This document shows positions 52,694 through 61,262 of a stretch of 64,000 nt of DNA, one piece after another. Below the pieces are notes generated by a model. That model saw only the letters and a list, made by a program, of their open reading frames with translations, was not told the DNA's origin and did no database searches. The translations under genes were made by a program, and so were the position numbers. The stretch's first letter is position 1, and every line of letters starts with the position of its first letter. The stretch is from Paenibacillus vini (GTDB lineage Bacteria > Bacillota > Bacilli > Paenibacillales > Paenibacillaceae): NCBI RefSeq assembly GCF_018403325.1, contig NZ_BOSL01000001.1, forward strand, positions 496,001-560,000. Reading direction: 5' to 3'.

Positions 52694-54091
52694 ATGAGTT
52701 TTTTTAGAAGAAAATCGATTACATCCATGCTTCAAGAAAAAGCGGCCTCCAGTGCTGGAGGATTGAAGAAGGAGCTTGGCGTATTTGATCTGACCATGCT
52801 CGGTGTGGGCTGTGTAGTCGGCACCGGGATTTTTGTGTTGACCGGAGTGGCTGCCGCCAAGCACGCCGGGCCAGGCCTTATCTTATCCTTTTTGCTGGCG
52901 GGAATCGTCTGTGCGTTCTGCGCGCTGTGCTATGCGGAATTTGCCTCTATGGTTCCCGTATCGGGAAGCGCCTACACGTACAGCTACGCAACCTTCGGCG
53001 AAATCATCGCCTGGATTCTTGGCTGGGACTTGATCCTGGAGTACGGCTTCGCCGCCTCTATGGTAGCGAGCGGCTGGTCGGGCTATTTTCAAGGACTGTT
53101 ATCGGGATTTGGACTGGAAATCCCCAAAGCGATCAGCAGCGCTTTTAATCCGGCAGGGGGAACCTACTTTGATTTGCCTGCGGTTCTGATCGTGCTTTTG
53201 CTTACTTTTGTCGTGTCACGCGGGGCCAAGGAATCCACCCGGCTTAACTCTATTATGGTAATTATTAAAGTAGCGGTCATTATTCTGTTCATTTCCGTCG
53301 GTGCGTTCTATGTGAAGCCGTCCAACTGGACACCGTTCATGCCGTACGGCTTCAGCGGCGTGGTCACCGGCGCAGCCACGGCATTCCTGTCTTACATCGG
53401 CTTCGATGTCGTCGCTACAGCGGCCGAAGAAGTCAAAAATCCGCAAAAGGACCTGCCCAAAGGGATCATCTGGTCCTTGGTCGTCTGCTCCTTGCTCTAT
53501 ATTCTGGTCACCGCGGTATTGACCGGCATGGTGCCGTACACGCTGCTGGATGTAAAAAACCCGGTTGCTTTTGCACTCCAATTCATCCATCAGGATTGGG
53601 TGGCCGGCTTTATTTCACTCGGCGCGATCGTCGGGATCACCACGGTGCTGTTCGTGCTTCTGTTCGGACAAACCCGTCTTTTTTACGCAATCGGCCGCGA
53701 CGGCCTGCTCCCGGAGAAGCTGTCCCGGCTGCATCCGAAAACGGGGGCGCCTGCGGTCAGTACTTGGGTGACCGGCATTGTAGTTGCCATCTTCGCCGGG
53801 GTCATTCCGCTGAACAAGCTGGCGGATCTGGTGAGTATCGGAACCTTGTTCGCCTTTATTGCCGTTTCCCTCGGGATCGTGATCTTGCGGAAAACCCGCC
53901 CCGATTTGCAACGGTCCTTTAAAGTGCCGCTCGTTCCGCTGATTCCGATCATTGCGGTGCTCACCTGCGGGTACCTGCTGATCAGCCTGCCGGGGATCAC
54001 CTGGATCGCTTTCCTGATCTGGATGGCGCTGGGGTTATGCGTTTACTTCATGTACGGCTATAAGCATAGCCATCTGGCCGAGAAGAAATAG
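52694..54091 (+). CDS. APC-family amino acid permease
   Basis: 465 residues, about 12 helices, of the CAT/YfnA type. The TM1 break is GVGCVVGTGIFVLTG, followed by GPGLILSFLLAGIVCAFCAL and later FLSYIGFDVVATAAEEVKNP. It imports an amino acid by proton symport; the substrate cannot be read from the sequence. AGGGGA lies 10 nt or so before the ATG. Monocistronic. Confidence 0.9.
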   Translation: MSFFRRKSITSMLQEKAASSAGGLKKELGVFDLTMLGVGCVVGTGIFVLTGVAAAKHAGPGLILSFLLAGIVCAFCALCYAEFASMVPVSGSAYTYSYATFGEIIAWILGWDLILEYGFAASMVASGWSGYFQGLLSGFGLEIPKAISSAFNPAGGTYFDLPAVLIVLLLTFVVSRGAKESTRLNSIMVIIKVAVIILFISVGAFYVKPSNWTPFMPYGFSGVVTGAATAFLSYIGFDVVATAAEEVKNPQKDLPKGIIWSLVVCSLLYILVTAVLTGMVPYTLLDVKNPVAFALQFIHQDWVAGFISLGAIVGITTVLFVLLFGQTRLFYAIGRDGLLPEKLSRLHPKTGAPAVSTWVTGIVVAIFAGVIPLNKLADLVSIGTLFAFIAVSLGIVILRKTRPDLQRSFKVPLVPLIPIIAVLTCGYLLISLPGITWIAFLIWMALGLCVYFMYGYKHSHLAEKK

Positions 54092-54256
54092 AACTCAGCT
54101 ACACCTTTGTGCTATGAATGAATCTATAAGGCATGCATATTTCCGGCAAAAAAGGCTGAAGTTAAGCAGAGCACTGGAGCAGAGCTTGCAAGCTGGAGCT
54201 CGAACTGCCAGGTTTCTTTAACACAACAATTCATGAAGAAGGAGAGAACTTTCCTT

Positions 54257-55120
54257 ATGAAGGTTGCCTTGATTCCGGGGCTGCTTGCCTGTTTTCTTCT
54301 CAGCCCTGCAGCCGTAGGGAATGCTGCGGCTTCTGCTGCGGCTACAGCCAAGACTGAAATGGCCTCTGCCGCTGTCGCTGCCGATGTGCCTTATCATTTC
54401 GGATTTAAAAGAAGTGTGGGCGGTCAGCTTCCTTCCATTAACGAGGAAGGTTTTAAGGAGATCGTAGATCGGCACGGCGCGATTTTTTTGGGGGATACGT
54501 CCCGCAAAGACCTGTTCCTAACCTTTGATAACGGGTATGAGAACGGGTACACTACGCCGATACTGGACACGTTAAAAACGAAGAAGGTGCCGGCAGTCTT
54601 TTTTATTACAGGCCATTATGTGAAGGACCAACCGGAGCTTGTGAAGCGTATGGCAGCGGAAGGGCATTTGGTCGGCAATCATTCTTGGAGCCATCCGGAT
54701 ATGACGACGATCCCGGACGGGAAGATCAAAGAAGAGCTGGACCGGGTGAAGCAGGCGTCCACGCAGCTTACCGGCACCGATAAAATGCGCTATTTGCGCC
54801 CGCCGCGCGGCATATTCAGCGAACGGGTACTGCGGGTGACGAAGGAGCTCGGGTACACGAACGTGTTTTGGTCGGTCGCCTACAAGGACTGGGATGTCAA
54901 TGACCAAAAAGGGGCGTCCTACGCCTACCAGAAAGTCGTATCCCAGCTTCATCCCGGGGCCGTCATTCTGCTGCATTCCGTTTCCAAGGACAATGCTGCC
55001 GCCTTGGGATCGATCATCGACGAAGCCCGCCGCCAGGGTTATGAGTTCAGAAGCCTGGATGATCTCGGCAAAAAGCCGGAGTCAGAGGCTCAGCCGCAGC
55101 AACCTAAGGAAGCAAAATAA
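54257..55120 (+). CDS. pdaA: PdaA-like polysaccharide deacetylase
   Basis: 287 residues with a signal peptide (about 1-25). The NodB domain has LTFDNGYENGYT (PdaA form of TFDDG), NHSWSHPD (metal His pair), RPPRG, and LLHSVS. PdaA deacetylates N-acetylmuramic acid and is needed for muramic lactam formation in the spore cortex, which fits a spore former. The early YHFGFKRSVGGQLPSINEEGF segment also matches PdaA. ATG 54257 is chosen for AAGGAG 9 nt upstream, and it gives the better signal peptide; ATG 54233 lacks a site. Confidence 0.87.
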   Translation: MKVALIPGLLACFLLSPAAVGNAAASAAATAKTEMASAAVAADVPYHFGFKRSVGGQLPSINEEGFKEIVDRHGAIFLGDTSRKDLFLTFDNGYENGYTTPILDTLKTKKVPAVFFITGHYVKDQPELVKRMAAEGHLVGNHSWSHPDMTTIPDGKIKEELDRVKQASTQLTGTDKMRYLRPPRGIFSERVLRVTKELGYTNVFWSVAYKDWDVNDQKGASYAYQKVVSQLHPGAVILLHSVSKDNAAALGSIIDEARRQGYEFRSLDDLGKKPESEAQPQQPKEAK

Positions 55121-55125
55121 GAGAC

Positions 55126-55170
55126 AGACCGTTCTGATTCGGGAGTAACCCGTTCGGAACGGTCTTTTTT
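55126..55170 (+). terminator. pdaA terminator
   Basis: AGACCGTTC (55126-55134) pairs with GAACGGTCT (55157-55165), followed by TTTTT. Confidence 0.9.
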
Positions 55171-55213
55171 AGTGGAAGTCGTTTTTGGGTTTATTTAGCG
55201 CTAGGAGCGCTGC

Positions 55214-55270
55214 TTGACTTTGGAATTTTAGGCTCCTATAATTAGGCTTACGAATAAATAAGTTACCTAA
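55214..55270 (+). promoter_or_regulatory. MarR operon promoter and operator
   Basis: TTGACT (55214-55219), a 17-bp spacer and TATAAT (55237-55242) make a strong promoter. Directly at and after the -10, TTAGG (55242-55246) and CCTAA (55266-55270) form an inverted repeat that would cover the start of transcription, as expected for autorepression by the MarR protein encoded next. Confidence 0.7.
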
Positions 55271-55304
55271 ATATTAAAGTATATAAATAAATGGAGGCGA
55301 TGAC

Positions 55305-55772
55305 TTGAATATGGGCGAGGATCCGATGGCCCAGCGTTTAATGGAGGTACTAAGCCGGTTCCGGAAAGCGGAGTGGCATAAGACTCCGAAGGAAGGCTTC
55401 ACCCCGAGCGAGCTTAAAGTATTATTGCTTATCCAAAAAGGAAGTTTAAAGGAAAATCGGGGCGTGGCCATCTCAACTATCAGCAGCATGATGGGCGTGA
55501 GCCCTCCTACGGTAACCCCGCTAGTTCGCAGTTTGGAGACGCAGGGCCTGATTACCCGGTTTAATGATCAAGAAGACCGGAGGGTTGTTCGCGTCAAGCT
55601 CACGGAGAAGGGTGAGGAAATAAGGCGCGAGGTAAAGGCGGCATATGCCCGGTACTTCACGGAGCTAAACAGCTTCTTGGGCCCGGAACGGAGCAGCCAG
55701 CTTGCCGATCTGTTGGAACTGGTGTTTCAGTATTTGGATGAGAAACATAAACAAGACATCAATCATTCGTAA
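55305..55772 (+). CDS. MarR-family regulator
   Basis: 155 residues with a winged helix: TISSMMGVSPPTVTPLVRSLETQGLITR and the wing NDQEDRRVVRVKLTEKG. MarR proteins usually repress an adjacent exporter until a ligand binds; here the two ABC exporter genes follow. TTG 55305 has GGAGG 7 nt upstream; ATG 55311 is the alternative. The operator candidate lies 35 nt before the start. Confidence 0.9.
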   Translation: MNMGEDPMAQRLMEVLSRFRKAEWHKTPKEGFTPSELKVLLLIQKGSLKENRGVAISTISSMMGVSPPTVTPLVRSLETQGLITRFNDQEDRRVVRVKLTEKGEEIRREVKAAYARYFTELNSFLGPERSSQLADLLELVFQYLDEKHKQDINHS

Positions 55773-55794
55773 AAGAGAAGTGGAGATGATAGGA

Positions 55795-57522
55795 ATGACT
55801 AGGCTTTTCCGGCATTTGAAGCCATACGGCTGGCTGGTAGCGGCAGTATTGGTGCTGGTGTTTTTTCAAACGCTCTCCGAATTGTACCTGCCTACTTTGA
55901 TGTCCGATATCGTGGATACCGGTGTCGTTAAGGGGGATACCCCGTATATTTGGAAGATAGGCCTGTTTATGCTGCTTGTAGCTCTGGGCGGGATGGCCTG
56001 TTCGATCGGGGCAAGTTATTTTTCGGCCAAGGCGGCGTCCGGGTTCGGTAAAACCTTGCGAGGCAAAGTGTTCGGCCACGTATCGAATTTCTCGCTTGAA
56101 GAGTTTGATAAGATCGGTACGGCCTCGCTGATTACCCGTACCACCAATGACATTACCCAGATCCAGCAGGTATTGATTATGATGCTGCGGATGATGATCA
56201 TGGCGCCGATGATGTGTATCGGCGGTATTATTATGGCTGTGTCGAAGGATGCGACCTTGTCGCTCATCTTTATCGTCATTATGCCTGTGCTGGCAGCAGC
56301 GATTTTTCTGATCGCGAGAAAAGGGATTCCGCTGTTTAAAGCCATCCAGAAGAAAATTGACAAACTGAATCTGGTTATGCGCGAAGGATTGACCGGGATT
56401 CGGGTCATTCGGTCGTTCAATCGGATCGACCATGAGAAGAAGCGTTTTGACGCGGCCAACTTCGACTTGACCGATACTTCGATCAAGGTAAATAAAGTGA
56501 TGGCCTTTATGATGCCGATTATGATGCTGGTGCTGAACGTTTCTTCCGTGGCGATCATCTGGTACGGCGGCCTGCGGATTGATGCCGGTCATATGCAGGT
56601 CGGAGATCTGATGGCATTCCTGCAATACGCTATGCAGATTATGTTCTCCCTTATCATGGTATCGATGATGTTCGTGATGATTCCCCGGGCCTCGGCTTCG
56701 GCTGTGCGGATCAATGAGGTGTTGGAAATGGTTCCTGTTATTAAGGATACAGTGACCCCTACATCGACTTCCGGTCAAAAGGGATATGTGGAATTTCAAA
56801 ATGTAACGTTCAGCTATCCCGGTGCGGAGCAACCGGCGATACAGGACATTTCCTTTAGCGCCAAGCCCGGTGAAGTGACCGCGATCATTGGCGGTACAGG
56901 TTCCGGCAAGTCGACGCTGATCAGTCTGATTCCTCGCTTCTATGATGTGGAAGAAGGCAAAGTGCTTGTGGACGGCGTTGACGTAAGGGATTTGCCGCAG
57001 GAAGAGCTGCGGGCCAAGATCGGCTTTGTGCCGCAAAAGGCAGTCCTGTTTACAGGAACGATTCAGGAAAATATCCGTTACGGCAAGGAGGATGCGACGG
57101 ACGAGGAAGTCTGGCATGCCGCCGAAATCGCACAGGCTTCCGATTTCATCGCGGGAATGGAGCAAGGTTACGATTCCGTGATTGCACAGGGAGGAACGAA
57201 CGTCTCCGGCGGGCAGAAGCAGCGCCTTTCCATCGCCAGAGCGCTCGTCCGGGGGGCGGAAGTTTATATCTTCGACGACAGCTTCTCCGCGCTCGATTTC
57301 AAGACCGACGCCAAGCTGCGCGCTGCGTTAAAAGAGGAAACACGCGAGTCGACCGTTATTATTGTGGCACAGCGGGTAAGCACCGTGTTGGATGCGGACC
57401 GCATTATCGTGATGAACGAAAGCCGGATCGCCGGGATCGGCACGCATCACGAACTGATGGAGACCTGTGACGTATACCGCGAGATCGTGTATTCGCAGCT
57501 TTCGGAGGAGGAGATCGCATGA
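55795..57522 (+). CDS. ABC exporter subunit with degenerate ATPase site (YfiB-like)
   Basis: About 575 residues: six-helix membrane domain (about 1-310) and ABC domain (about 335-570). Walker A GGTGSGKST and signature VSGGQKQR are good, but Walker B reads VYIFDDSFSALD, with Asp for the catalytic Glu. Its partner has the opposite defect, as in heterodimeric exporters such as B. subtilis YfiBC. ATG 55795 has GTGGAG 9 nt upstream. It overlaps the partner by 4 nt and lies in the MarR operon, so drug or toxic-compound export is likely. Confidence 0.92.
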   Translation: MTRLFRHLKPYGWLVAAVLVLVFFQTLSELYLPTLMSDIVDTGVVKGDTPYIWKIGLFMLLVALGGMACSIGASYFSAKAASGFGKTLRGKVFGHVSNFSLEEFDKIGTASLITRTTNDITQIQQVLIMMLRMMIMAPMMCIGGIIMAVSKDATLSLIFIVIMPVLAAAIFLIARKGIPLFKAIQKKIDKLNLVMREGLTGIRVIRSFNRIDHEKKRFDAANFDLTDTSIKVNKVMAFMMPIMMLVLNVSSVAIIWYGGLRIDAGHMQVGDLMAFLQYAMQIMFSLIMVSMMFVMIPRASASAVRINEVLEMVPVIKDTVTPTSTSGQKGYVEFQNVTFSYPGAEQPAIQDISFSAKPGEVTAIIGGTGSGKSTLISLIPRFYDVEEGKVLVDGVDVRDLPQEELRAKIGFVPQKAVLFTGTIQENIRYGKEDATDEEVWHAAEIAQASDFIAGMEQGYDSVIAQGGTNVSGGQKQRLSIARALVRGAEVYIFDDSFSALDFKTDAKLRAALKEETRESTVIIVAQRVSTVLDADRIIVMNESRIAGIGTHHELMETCDVYREIVYSQLSEEEIA

Positions 57523-59423
57523 GCCAGGAGCAATCAAGAAAAGGTCCCGGCCGGTCCGGAGTCAGACGCGGCGGACCCGGCGGACATGGGCCCGGCGGTC
57601 CGGGCATGATGATGCCGGCAGAGAAAGCCAAGGATTTCAAAAGTACGCTAAAACGTCTGATTCGCTATTTGCGTCCGCATAAATATCAACTGGGCGCTGT
57701 CCTGGTTATGGCTATTTTAAGTACTCTATTTAGTATTCTCAGCCCGAAAGTCATGGGTAAAGCAACGACGAAATTGTTTGAAGGAATTATCGGCAAAATG
57801 AAGGGCATTCCGGGGGCGGCGATCGATTTCCACTATGTGTGGCAGATCATTATGGTCCTGCTCGGCCTGTACTTGCTCAGCTCGATATTCAGCTATTTCC
57901 AGCAGTATCTGATGGCCGGCGTCGCGCAAAAGACCGTTTACGACCTGCGGCGTGATGTGAACGACAAGCTGTCCAGACTGCCGCTGAAATACTTCGATGC
58001 CCGGACGCACGGGGAAATTCTGAGCCGGGTGACCAACGACGTGGACAATATCAGCTCCACGCTTCAGCAAAGCTTGACCCAGCTAATCACGTCTATATTG
58101 ACGATTATCGGAGTTCTGGTAATGATGCTGTCGATCAGTCCGCTGATGACGCTGATCGCCGTGCTGACTTTGCCGGTAAGCATTATCGCGATCACGTCGA
58201 TCGCCAAGCGTTCCCAGAAGCAGTTTATTCGTCAGCAAAAAGAATTGGGAGAGCTGAACGGACATGTGGAAGAAATGTATACCGGCCACAAAATTATCAA
58301 AGTGTTCGGCCGGGAACAACGTTCCCAGGAACAATTTGACGACATTAACGGCCGCCTATACGATGCAGGGTGGAAGGCGCAGTTCATCTCCGGCGTGATC
58401 ATGCCGATCATGAGCTTTATCGGCAATATCGGTTATGTGCTCGTCTCCGTAGTCGGGGGTATTCTGGTCACGAAGAAAAGTATCGAAATCGGGGATGTTC
58501 AGGCGTTTATCCAATACGCAAGACAGTTTACTATGCCGATTACCCAGACGGCGAATATCGCCAACATCATTCAATCCACGGTAGCTTCGGCGGAGCGCGT
58601 CTTCGAAATATTGGATGAAGAGGAAGAAGTGAAGGAAGCTTCACATCCTGTCGTTCTTGAGGAGCCTAAAGGCAATGTAGTCTTTGATCATGTGAAATTC
58701 GGGTACGACCCGGAACATACGCTGATTCAGGACATGAACATTCAAGTATCTCAAGGGCAGATGATCGCCATCGTCGGTCCGACCGGTGCAGGTAAGACGA
58801 CGCTGATCAATCTCCTGATGCGTTTCTATGAAGTGAACGACGGGGCGATTACGATCGACGGCGTCAATATTACCGATATGAAACGCGGGGATCTCCGCAG
58901 CCTCTTCGGTATGGTACTGCAGGATACATGGCAGTTCAACGGAACGATCCGCGAGAATATCGCCTATGGTCGCGAAGGCGCAACGGAAGAAGAGATCATA
59001 CAGGCCGCCAAAACGGCGCATGCCGATCACTTCATCCGGACGCTACCAGCCGGATATGATACGATTCTGAACGAGGAAGCATCGAATATCTCGCAGGGGC
59101 AAAAGCAGCTTCTGACTATTGCCCGCGCCATTCTTGCCGATCCGGCTATCCTGATCCTGGACGAGGCGACAAGCAGTGTCGATACCCGGACCGAGGTCTA
59201 CATCCAAAAGGCGATGAACGAGCTGATGAAGGGCAGAACGAGCTTTGTTATTGCCCACCGGTTATCGACGATTCGGGATGCCGATCTTATCCTCGTGATG
59301 AACCACGGATCCGTAATCGAGCAAGGCACGCATGAGCAACTGCTGGAGCAAGGCGGATTCTACGCCGATCTGTACAACAGCCAATTTTCGAAGGGCGGCG
59401 GCTTTGATCAGGAAGTAGGCTAA
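57519..59423 (+). CDS. ABC exporter subunit with intact Walker B (YfiC-like)
   Basis: 634 residues with a Gly/Arg/Pro-rich N-terminal tail (about 1-35), a six-helix domain and an ABC domain. Walker A is GPTGAGKTT and Walker B LILDEATSSVD carries the catalytic Glu, but the signature is ISQGQ. Combined with the partner's VSGGQ it forms the consensus site. This second gene of the pair ends the operon; a palindrome array and a bidirectional terminator follow. Confidence 0.92.
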   Translation: MSQEQSRKGPGRSGVRRGGPGGHGPGGPGMMMPAEKAKDFKSTLKRLIRYLRPHKYQLGAVLVMAILSTLFSILSPKVMGKATTKLFEGIIGKMKGIPGAAIDFHYVWQIIMVLLGLYLLSSIFSYFQQYLMAGVAQKTVYDLRRDVNDKLSRLPLKYFDARTHGEILSRVTNDVDNISSTLQQSLTQLITSILTIIGVLVMMLSISPLMTLIAVLTLPVSIIAITSIAKRSQKQFIRQQKELGELNGHVEEMYTGHKIIKVFGREQRSQEQFDDINGRLYDAGWKAQFISGVIMPIMSFIGNIGYVLVSVVGGILVTKKSIEIGDVQAFIQYARQFTMPITQTANIANIIQSTVASAERVFEILDEEEEVKEASHPVVLEEPKGNVVFDHVKFGYDPEHTLIQDMNIQVSQGQMIAIVGPTGAGKTTLINLLMRFYEVNDGAITIDGVNITDMKRGDLRSLFGMVLQDTWQFNGTIRENIAYGREGATEEEIIQAAKTAHADHFIRTLPAGYDTILNEEASNISQGQKQLLTIARAILADPAILILDEATSSVDTRTEVYIQKAMNELMKGRTSFVIAHRLSTIRDADLILVMNHGSVIEQGTHEQLLEQGGFYADLYNSQFSKGGGFDQEVG

Positions 59424-59488
59424 ATCTTTATCAAACCCAGCATTGGGAACGAGAAAAACGAGCGGACAGACCATCTAACTCTTGCTCG

Positions 59489-59667
59489 TTGGATTATTTC
59501 CAATGAGAGCTGCTTGAATTCCTTTCGATTAGAATGTGGTTGGAATTTTTCCAATAAAAACACTACAGTTGGATCAATTACACCGTAATCTAAGAATTTC
59601 ATTGGATTATTTCCAATGAAGTCTAATTGATATCTCCCGGTAGGCAATATCATTGGATTTATTCCAA
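59489..59667. repeat. Four-palindrome array, class B, copy 2
   Basis: Four 15-mers of exact form TTGGA-N5-TCCAA at 59489-59503, 59540-59554, 59602-59616 and 59653-59667. Centres are exactly 51, 62 and 51 bp apart. A lone half-site TTGGAT occurs at 59569. It lies in the 59424-59771 gap between convergent genes, which holds no gene. Confidence 0.9.
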
Positions 59668-59692
59668 CCAAATGTGTACCTCCAAAAAAATA

Positions 59693-59748
59693 AGGGGCTG
59701 TTCCAAAAGTCATGAATGATCTGCTTTTGGGACGGCCTCTTTTTTTAC
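59693..59748. terminator. Bidirectional terminator between the ABC exporter and Crp/Fnr genes
   Basis: AGGGGCTGTTCCAAAAG pairs with CTTTTGGGACGGCCTCT (59693-59709 with 59724-59740), with T-runs on both strands. Confidence 0.88.
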
Positions 59749-59771
59749 TATAGAATCCGGGTTTGCTGCTC

Positions 59772-60479
59772 CTAAGCTTCCCCCGCCAGACTCCTCAGCT
59801 TGGCCTCATCCAAAATGCGTATCTTTCTTCCGCGGACCACCGCAATGCCGCCCTTTGACAGTTGGCCCAGCTTACGGCTGATGGTTTCCGGGGTAGCTCC
59901 GATCACCCCCGCAAGCTCCTTCTTGCTGACAGGCAGGTTGAATTCGTTGGAGAACGGCACCGACTTGTTGCGGAAGTACAGCAACATTTTAGCCAGCCTG
60001 CGGTCGGCTTCAAGCAGCGTAAGAACGGCGGCCCAACTGTCGGCCTCTTCAAGCTGTCCGCTGAGCGCGCTCATGAACCGGGCGGCCGTATCCGGGCTGC
60101 GGCGCAGCACCTCCAGGAAATCGGCGCGGTAAATGCGGCAGATGTCGGCCTCGTCTGCCGCATCCGCGCTGGCATAATGAGGTTTTTCCTGAAGCAGCGA
60201 AAATTGGCCAAAGAAGTCGCCCGGGAACAATAACCGGATAATGTGTTCTTTTCCGTTGTCTTCAAGCTTGGTCAATTTGATGACCCCCCGGCTGAGAACA
60301 AAGAGCGAATCCGAGCGGTCTCCTTCTTTAAAAATGTTCTCCCCTTTGCCATAATGGCCGGATCTCATCACAGAGTGAAGAAGCTCGAATTCCTCGGGAC
60401 GAAGCTGACTGAATACCGGAACGCGGGAGAGGCAGGAGGGAAGTTGTCCTGCTCCGTTTGAGTGTAATAAACAAGCCAT
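59772..60479 (-). CDS. Crp/Fnr-family regulator with FNR-type recognition helix
   Basis: 235 residues: cyclic-nucleotide-binding-like domain (about 20-140) and helix-turn-helix (about 165-225). The recognition helix reads ATPETISRKLGQL, with the Glu-x-x-Ser-Arg set that E. coli FNR uses to read TTGAT half-sites. Only three Cys are seen (Cys3, Cys16 and one in EADIC), not an obvious FNR-type FeS cluster, so the signal is unknown. It is divergent from the V4R gene. A TTGAC-TTAA-ATCAA site lies between them. Confidence 0.87.
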   Translation of the reverse strand: MACLLHSNGAGQLPSCLSRVPVFSQLRPEEFELLHSVMRSGHYGKGENIFKEGDRSDSLFVLSRGVIKLTKLEDNGKEHIIRLLFPGDFFGQFSLLQEKPHYASADAADEADICRIYRADFLEVLRRSPDTAARFMSALSGQLEEADSWAAVLTLLEADRRLAKMLLYFRNKSVPFSNEFNLPVSKKELAGVIGATPETISRKLGQLSKGGIAVVRGRKIRILDEAKLRSLAGEA

Positions 60480-60538
60480 TCGTTATCACCTCGACAAATA
60501 TCTTTATTTTTAAGTTACCAACAGGTGGAAGTCGTTCT

Positions 60539-60554
60539 CGTGATTTTAGTCACA
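60539..60554. promoter_or_regulatory. CRP/Fnr-type TGTGA-like box
   Basis: CGTGA-TTTTAG-TCACA differs from TGTGA-N6-TCACA at one position, like the cydA site. It lies between the Crp/Fnr and V4R genes. Confidence 0.6.
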
Positions 60555-60571
60555 AATAAAAGGGACAAAAC

Positions 60572-60585
60572 TTGACTTAAATCAA
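60572..60585. promoter_or_regulatory. FNR-type TTGAC-N4-ATCAA box
   Basis: TTGACTTAAATCAA differs from the FNR consensus TTGAT-N4-ATCAA at one base. It is 88 nt before the V4R start. The Crp/Fnr protein encoded next door has the matching recognition residues, so this is its most likely local target. Confidence 0.65.
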
Positions 60586-60672
60586 GGCCGGAAATCCGAA
60601 GATAGTGCAAATTGGTAGTAGAGAAGCGGCTATGGAGATAAGAGGCTTTATACAGGACAGGAGGAGACAACG

Positions 60673-61125
60673 ATGAAAGGATTTAATTTTGACGATTTAA
60701 AACAGGTGGATCGTACCCGGCTTGGCAAAGAGGTACCGCTGGAACTGTTCCGGGCGATCCGGCTGATCGGAATGCGTGAGGGATTGCCGCTGGAAGGTAA
60801 AGGGACGACGGCCTCCATCGGCCGGAAAATCGGTGAAAGCCTGCCGGTGTCCACGGAAGAGGAATTGTTGGATCTGTTTGCCGAGCTAAAGATCGGATTG
60901 CCCCGCGTAACTCACCGGGAGGAACGCTTGATCAAAATCGTAGTGGACGATTGTTTTTGCAAGGGACTTCCCGTTCTGGAGGAGAAGAAGGTGTGCGACC
61001 TGGAGGGAGCGATTATTGAGGGGGCGCTGGGACGGATTATGAACCGAAAAGTTAGCGTCCGTGAGACGAAATGTAATGTCTGCGGGGATGAGCATTGCGA
61101 ATATGAGGTTCGTTGGTATGACTAA
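60673..61125 (+). CDS. V4R-domain protein
   Basis: 150 residues. The end ETKCNVCGDEHCEYEV is the Cys-rich V4R signature, where small ligand or metal binding is thought to occur, with Cys in VDDCFCKG before it. V4R domains bind hydrophobic small molecules or metals in several regulators and reductases. GGAGGAG lies 6 nt before the ATG. Being divergent from a Crp/Fnr gene with two putative boxes between them, it is probably that regulator's target. Function unknown. Confidence 0.82.
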   Translation: MKGFNFDDLKQVDRTRLGKEVPLELFRAIRLIGMREGLPLEGKGTTASIGRKIGESLPVSTEEELLDLFAELKIGLPRVTHREERLIKIVVDDCFCKGLPVLEEKKVCDLEGAIIEGALGRIMNRKVSVRETKCNVCGDEHCEYEVRWYD

Positions 61126-61190
61126 GTCGGGAACTTTATAAGTTAATTTTCTAATATCAGGATATTTGCCAACATTTTTCGATAACACTC

Positions 61191-61218
61191 TACACGATTC
61201 GACATGTCCTGCCGATAT
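61191..61218 (+). promoter_or_regulatory. Sigma-D promoter of the chemoreceptor gene
   Basis: TACA (61191-61194), a 16-bp spacer and GCCGATAT (61211-61218), against the Bacillus sigma-D consensus TAAA-N15-GCCGATAT. The -10 is exact. Sigma-D transcribes flagellar and chemotaxis genes, which fits the receptor encoded next. Confidence 0.8.
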
Positions 61219-61262
61219 TCATTTTATTATCACACATATAATGCTGGCAGGAGGAAATGGGT

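Noticed and set aside
54183-54194. Perfect 12-bp palindrome AGCTTGCAAGCT
   Set aside because: Isolated, in a region of AGCT-rich sequence, with no relation to promoter elements.
55759-57165. Minus-strand frame of 468 codons opposite the ABC exporter
   Set aside because: His/Arg-rich shadow of the exporter coding sequence without start signal or domains.
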